From Phosphitispora fastidiosa (lineage in GTDB: Bacteria > Bacillota > Thermincolia > Thermincolales > UBA2595), in the NCBI RefSeq assembly GCF_019008365.1, contig NZ_JAHHUL010000002.1:248001-312000 (forward strand): a stretch of DNA of 64,000 nt, in the 5' to 3' direction. A model generated the notes under the pieces. It worked only from the letters and a program-made list of their open reading frames with translations, was not told the origin of the DNA and did not search any database. This document shows, piece after piece, positions 60,046-64,000 of the stretch. Each line of letters opens with the position of its first letter. Position 1 is the stretch's first letter. The position numbers and the translations under genes are program-made.

Positions 60046-60462
60046 ATGCAATATTTTTACGGTGATAAGACTCCACTAAGGATACTAGATGAAATAGAGT
60101 TTTGGAAGCATCAGGAAAGTGAGCATACTGTAGTAATCCGCCAAATTGTCGAAAACCTGGAAAGTAATTTTGTGGAACAATTAAAAGATTGGGAACTAGC
60201 CCTTGCTCAAGCGGAAGGAGTTGCAGTCCGTTACACTGAAGCAGTTATCAGATCGAAGGGAATATTCAGCCCTGTTTTGTTGGAAAATATTAAACAGTTT
60301 ACAATGTATGCAATCAATCAAAGCTTAAACTTTGTGGCTTTTTTAAATCAACTTACCGCGGAAAGCGAAGCAGTAAGGAATAACGAAATAGCGGTAGTAG
60401 TAATCAATCATATCCGTCGCGAATCTGAATATTTAATCGGAATCATTACGGCAACTTTGTAA
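60046..60462 (+). CDS. DUF2935-like helical-bundle protein
   Basis: 138 residues, the only clear plus-strand gene. ILDEIEFWKHQESEHTVVIR, with a Glu/His pattern, and the late VVVINHIRRESEYLIGI fit the four-helix, ferritin-like DUF2935 repeat; most family members are twice as long. The Shine-Dalgarno site CAGGGGG lies 9 bases before ATG. Its 3' end is antisense to the scrambled C-terminus of the adjacent anti-sigma gene, so a deletion junction lies next to the stop codon. Confidence 0.75.
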   Translation: MQYFYGDKTPLRILDEIEFWKHQESEHTVVIRQIVENLESNFVEQLKDWELALAQAEGVAVRYTEAVIRSKGIFSPVLLENIKQFTMYAINQSLNFVAFLNQLTAESEAVRNNEIAVVVINHIRRESEYLIGIITATL

Positions 60463-61056
60463 TTTTATATTTTCACTAATAATTTCTACATAACTATTGT
60501 CTTTAAACAAGCTTGGTAAAGTTATTAAAATCTCATTTTCCTTATCTATTGTATCATATTTGAGTTTTTCTACTCCTGAGGCATTGGTAATTACAGTATA
60601 CCGCCCTATAGATAATATCTTATTCGTATCAGTCTTTATCATATACCCACTGTCTACAGCGGAATTACCTTGTCCATTTTTTTGCATATTTTCCATTTCA
60701 ACCTTAAACTCTTCATATAACTTTTTATTTTCAGCAAGATATTTTTCATTTAAACTGTTTTCGAGGGCTTTATTTTCTAAACCATGTATTGAAGGCACTT
60801 TTATATCTGCATTGAATCGATCCTCGTTTACAGTATATTCTCTAAAAGTCAGCACCCTTACAATCCCACCTATGACCGGCACTTTTGTTAGTGCTGCTGC
60901 AAAGACTGGGCTGCTATTGACCCCTGCTGTAAGCAAGACAACGAAAATAGCTGCTGAAGCTACTGCTACACCAGTTTTTTTAATAAAATCCAATCCTTGT
61001 GGAATGGGGATCCGTAAGTACTCCTTTTTGAGTTGATTCAATCTTCTATATTGCAT
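60433..61056 (-). pseudogene. RsiV-like anti-sigma factor (DUF3298), C-terminally truncated
   Basis: From an ATG at 61056: a cytosolic N-terminal segment (MQYRRLNQLKKEYLRIPIP), one membrane helix (residues ~28-50), then an outside domain with GLENKALENSLNEKYLAENK and LPSLFKDNSYVEIISENIK, as in RsiV/DUF3298 proteins. The family's last ~60 residues are missing. After ISENIK the frame runs into antisense of the DUF2935 gene. It is probably non-functional. The apparent upstream extension to 61152 translates a duplicated piece of the relB-like gene. No cognate sigma gene is near. Confidence 0.7.
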
Positions 61057-61085
61057 ACTAAACCTCCAACGACTGGTATGCCATA

Positions 61086-61142
61086 GTTTACGGAAACCGG
61101 TGCTTTCGGCAGCGTTACAGCAAAAGGTATTCCGCCGGTCAT
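61086..61142. repeat. 57-bp exact direct repeat, copy 1
   Basis: Identical to 61646-61702, which lies inside the relB-like antitoxin gene. This copy sits just upstream of the truncated anti-sigma gene. A piece of the antitoxin gene was duplicated about 560 bp away in the same orientation. Confidence 0.92.
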
Positions 61143-61216
61143 GGTTGATCACATCTATAAATCACAAAAATATTTACTGATTAGGACGATTAAAATTGAA
61201 AATAGTTTTACAAAAT

Positions 61217-61526
61217 TTACATATTCACACGTGCGTCATAACTTTTCCATACTTTATAGCAAAATGAAAAGAGCCAGGAATCACGTAACCGCTTGGCTAC
61301 ATCACTGGCACTGTACAAAACGTTTGTAATGATTACCCGCTCTTCTCTGATATGGAAGAATACAGAAAAGTTATCTACACGTATCAAGAGTTTCGATTGC
61401 GTCAGCTATCCTGTTATACTGTCCCATGGCCGCTTCCCGTGCCTGTAGTTGCTCTGCGATATAATTATAAATCTCCTCCATATCGGAAAATGCCTTATCC
61501 GTAATCTGAACTTTATACTGCTTCAT
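61217..61526 (-). pseudogene. ParE/RelE-type toxin with internal deletion
   Basis: The ATG at 61526 overlaps the antitoxin stop (ATGA), the usual toxin-antitoxin arrangement. The frame reads MKQYKVQITDKAFSDMEEIY ... MGQYNRIADAIETLD, then stops. A second frame reads VDNFSVFFHIREERVIITNV then LYSASDVAKRLRDSW, the normal end of the family. About 25 central residues (the catalytic Arg segment) are deleted at the junction, so the toxin is dead. Confidence 0.8.
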
Positions 61527-61828
61527 GCATGCGTCTTCCGAAATCTCTTAAAGGCAGCAGATGCATCTTGTACATTACCTTTTTCGATATCGTTGTATCC
61601 TTCCTTTAACTTCGCATGAATTTCGTCCGTTGTCATCAAATCGGCGTTTACGGAAACCGGTGCTTTCGGCAGCGTTACAGCAAAAGGTATTCCGCCGGTC
61701 ATAGAAATTTGCTTCAGATAAATATCTATCGCTGTGGACATAGGTATGCCGAGTTGTGAAAGGACTTCCTCAGCCTTTCTTTTTACTTCAGGATTAACTC
61801 TTAAATTTAAGGTCGTAGTTTTTTCCAT
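61523..61828 (-). CDS. relB: RelB/DinJ-family antitoxin
   Basis: About 101 residues from the ATG at 61828 (MEKTTTLNLRVNPEVKRKAE), with AAGGAG upstream; an ATG three codons earlier lies on the Shine-Dalgarno site. Ribbon-helix-helix DNA binding is followed by the RelB/DinJ motif GIPMSTAIDIYLKQISMTGG and IPFAV. The antitoxin looks intact while its toxin is deleted internally. Confidence 0.92.
   Translation of the reverse strand: MEKTTTLNLRVNPEVKRKAEEVLSQLGIPMSTAIDIYLKQISMTGGIPFAVTLPKAPVSVNADLMTTDEIHAKLKEGYNDIEKGNVQDASAAFKRFRKTHA
61646..61702. repeat. 57-bp exact direct repeat, copy 2 (in relB)
   Basis: The source copy of the repeat at 61086-61142. It encodes the FAVTLPKAPVSVNA part of the antitoxin. 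Confidence 0.92.
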
Positions 61829-61980
61829 GCTAATCATCTCCTTCTGATAATATTGTAACGCTTTTGTCGTTACGTTTCAATAAGGACTATGTTTTGCGAA
61901 AATTGTTAGAAAACTAATTCCTAACAAAAGGTGCGGAGTGAGTCCCCCGCCCTAACTAAAACTTGACAATTAACAAAGAT

Positions 61981-62020
61981 AGGGTACTGTCTCTTAAAAT
62001 TTCTAAAAGACAATACCCTT
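61981..62020 (-). terminator. Terminator of ppdK
   Basis: AAGGGTATTGTCTTTTAG pairs with its near-complement ending AGTACCCT, directly after the ppdK stop codon; TATCTTTG follows. Confidence 0.75.
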
Positions 62021-62023
62021 ACT

Positions 62024-64000
62024 TTACTTCGTACTTACAGAACTTTCCCCGCCGGCGGCAGCCTGTGCAGAAGCCAGCCGGGCAATAGGCACACGGTATG
62101 GGGAACAGCTCACATAGTTCATACCAATCCGGTGGCAGAAACCTATCGAACTGGGTTCGCCGCCGTGTTCACCGCAGATTCCAACCTTGAGCGCCGGATT
62201 GGCTTGACGCCCCAGGTCTGTGCCCAGTTTAACCAGCTTGCCGACACCTGCCTGGTCCAGGACCACGAATGGGTTGTCTGTCAGGATCTTCTTATTGATG
62301 TAATCAGGGAGAAACTTGCCTTCAGCATCGTCACGGCTGAATCCAAGGGTTGTCTGGGTAAGGTCATTTGTGCCAAAAGAGAAGAAATCGGCTTGGGTGG
62401 CAATTTCATCTGCCGTAACAGCAGCCCTTGGCAGCTCTATCATAGTGCCGATATGGATATCGAAGTCAATGCCGTGTTCCTGCTGGACTGCTTTAGCAAT
62501 TTCCACAGCCTGCTCCCGAAGCATTTTAAGTTCATTCACATGAATAACAAGTGGAATCATTACCTCCGGTTCTGCATCCACACCCTCTTTGACCAGTTGT
62601 GCAGTGGCCTGGTAAATAGCTTTAACCTGCATTGCATAAATTTCCGGGAAGGTTACCCCGAGGCGGCAGCCCCGGTGACCCAGCATCGGGTTAAATTCAT
62701 GAAGCTGTCTTACCTTACGCAGAAGTTCTTCTTTCTCAGCAATGAGGTTTTTATCGCCGCCGGTACATTTAAGCTCAGTAATCTCCACCACCAGTTCCTC
62801 AATATTTGGCAGGAACTCATGGAGCGGCGGGTCCAGCAGCCGGATATACACCGGGAACCCTTCCATAGCTTTAAGGATGCCGTAGAAATCTCCCTGCTGT
62901 ACCGGTAAAAGCTTTTCCAGAGCAGCTTCCCTGTCCTCAAGCGTTTCGGCAAGAATCATCTCCTGCACAACAGGCAGTCTGTCCTGAGCCATAAACATGT
63001 GCTCAGTGCGGCACAGCCCTATTCCTTCAGCGCCAAACTCGCGAGCTTTGGCGGCATCCTCGGGAGTATCGGCATTGGCCCTTACAGCCATAGTCCTAAT
63101 GTCATCAGCCCAACCCAGCAGTTCCTGGAACTCGGGGGACAGTTCAGGGTCAATCATGGGAACAGTACCCAAAATCACCTGACCGGTGGCCCCATCAATA
63201 GAAACAGTGTCTCCTTCACGGACTACTGTGCCATTGACACTAAACAGTTTTTCGGCGTAGTTTATCTTAATAGCTTCACAACCGCAGACACACGGTTTTC
63301 CCATCCCGCGGGCAACGACAGCAGCGTGGCTGGTCATACCCCCCCGGCTGGTAAGAACACCCTGGGCAGCCACAATACCGTGAATATCGTCAGGTGTAGT
63401 TTCAGTCCGGACAAGGACTACCTTTTGTCCGGACTGGCCCTGCTTTTCAGCCTCATCGGCATCGAAAACAACGGTGCCGGAGGCTGCTCCGGGCGATGCC
63501 GGCAAACCTTTGGCGATTACTTCAAATTTAGCAGCAGGGTCAATCCTCCTGTGCAGAAGCTGGTCGAGAGCGCCCGGTTCAACCCGGAGGACCGCTTCAT
63601 TCTTGTCAATCAGGCCTTCAGCCGCCATTTCAACTGCAATTTTGATGGCAGCATTGGCTGTCCTCTTACCATGACGGGTTTGTAATATGTAAAGTTTGCC
63701 TTTCTCAATGGTGAACTCTATATCCTGCATATTCTGGTAATGCTGTTCAAGGGTCTTGCAGATATCCACAAACTGCTGATAAATCACCGGCATTTCTTCC
63801 TGGAGTTTGCTAATCGGCTGGGGTGTCCTGATACCGGCAACCACATCCTCGCCCTGAGCATTGATAAGGTATTCACCATACAGCGCTTTTTCTCCGGTAG
63901 AAGGGTTACGTGTAAAGGCAACCCCTGTACCGCAGTCCTCACCCATATTTCCGAATACCATTGACTGGATATTGACCGCAGTCCCCAGGTCGTCGGGAAT
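62024..64000 (-). CDS. ppdK: Pyruvate, phosphate dikinase (5' end outside window)
   Basis: The frame is open to the right edge; 658 C-terminal residues of about 880 are present. NMGEDCGTGVAFTRNPSTGE belongs to the nucleotide-binding part. The phosphohistidine motif GGMTSHAAVVARGMGKPCVCG holds the catalytic His. The PEP-binding barrel carries GLCRTEHMF, MIELPRAAVTADEIA and SFGTNDLTQ, and GICGEHGGEPSS has the catalytic Cys. It interconverts pyruvate + ATP + Pi with PEP + AMP + PPi, typically gluconeogenic or PPi-linked in anaerobes. Confidence 0.97.
   Translation of the reverse strand: MPDDLGTAVNIQSMVFGNMGEDCGTGVAFTRNPSTGEKALYGEYLINAQGEDVVAGIRTPQPISKLQEEMPVIYQQFVDICKTLEQHYQNMQDIEFTIEKGKLYILQTRHGKRTANAAIKIAVEMAAEGLIDKNEAVLRVEPGALDQLLHRRIDPAAKFEVIAKGLPASPGAASGTVVFDADEAEKQGQSGQKVVLVRTETTPDDIHGIVAAQGVLTSRGGMTSHAAVVARGMGKPCVCGCEAIKINYAEKLFSVNGTVVREGDTVSIDGATGQVILGTVPMIDPELSPEFQELLGWADDIRTMAVRANADTPEDAAKAREFGAEGIGLCRTEHMFMAQDRLPVVQEMILAETLEDREAALEKLLPVQQGDFYGILKAMEGFPVYIRLLDPPLHEFLPNIEELVVEITELKCTGGDKNLIAEKEELLRKVRQLHEFNPMLGHRGCRLGVTFPEIYAMQVKAIYQATAQLVKEGVDAEPEVMIPLVIHVNELKMLREQAVEIAKAVQQEHGIDFDIHIGTMIELPRAAVTADEIATQADFFSFGTNDLTQTTLGFSRDDAEGKFLPDYINKKILTDNPFVVLDQAGVGKLVKLGTDLGRQANPALKVGICGEHGGEPSSIGFCHRIGMNYVSCSPYRVPIARLASAQAAAGGESSVSTK

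Overview
The window looks like chromosome of a Gram-positive, S-layer-bearing anaerobe of the Peptococcaceae/Desulfotomaculum kind (an inference). The support is the linked set dgt, yaiI-like, dnaG, rpoD(sigA), trmK, nif3, COG1579 and rnpB; SLH-anchored surface proteins; pyruvate phosphate dikinase; ECF-type vitamin and metal importers; four cobalamin riboswitches; and class A RNase P RNA. Nearly all genes are on the minus strand.

Layout. (1) 1-9.7 kb is an accessory and decaying region. It holds two components of a Wadjet-type plasmid-defence system cut by the window edge, an IS3-family element that truncates an AbiEii-like toxin, an NCS1 nucleobase permease with a tiny membrane partner, and a run of broken genes (EutQ-like cupin, VWA protein, IS remnant, thermonuclease, HNH nuclease). 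(2) 9.8-13.9 kb is housekeeping: rnpB, an RNase H-like/cupin fusion, COG1579, nif3 and trmK. (3) 14.0-22.6 kb holds a degenerate tandem array of hairpins, the three-gene exosortase G (XrtG) locus, a DUF3800 gene, a patchwork of tRNA-Val-derived palindromes, and four tRNA genes behind a clear sigma-A promoter. (4) 22.7-27.3 kb is rpoD, dnaG, yaiI-like and dgt. (5) 27.3-35 kb holds an FMN reductase-like protein, an orphan CbiO/CbiQ pair, and a cluster of NifX-like proteins, ferredoxin-containing MinD-type ATPases and an Mrp ATPase that resembles the orange-protein (ORP) gene set. (6) 35-59.3 kb is a large metal and corrinoid acquisition block. (7) 59.3-64 kb holds small ferritin/coat-like genes, a DUF2935 gene, a truncated anti-sigma factor, a broken toxin-antitoxin pair and the 3' part of ppdK.

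The most interesting system is in region 6. Tandem, almost identical cobalamin riboswitches lead into one operon. It encodes a 1479-residue secreted protein (alpha/alpha toroid repeats, DUF4430, SLH), a DUF4430 lipoprotein, a complete ECF importer (T, fused A, S) and a second toroid-SLH protein. Toroid plus DUF4430 is the architecture of animal intrinsic factor and transcobalamin. I infer that the operon captures corrinoids at the S-layer and passes them to an ECF importer. Flanking it are a riboswitch-controlled cbiMNQO-cbiJ cobalt operon, a NikA/DppA-type ABC importer with a methyltransferase, and a second CbiM/PDGLE/DUF3842/CooT operon that points to nickel. The last two share an unassigned leader motif built into a terminator, which could be a metal-responsive RNA.

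Limits: everything here is read by eye. Families are assigned from motifs and architecture, not from searches. Starts were moved inward where a Shine-Dalgarno sequence decided them.
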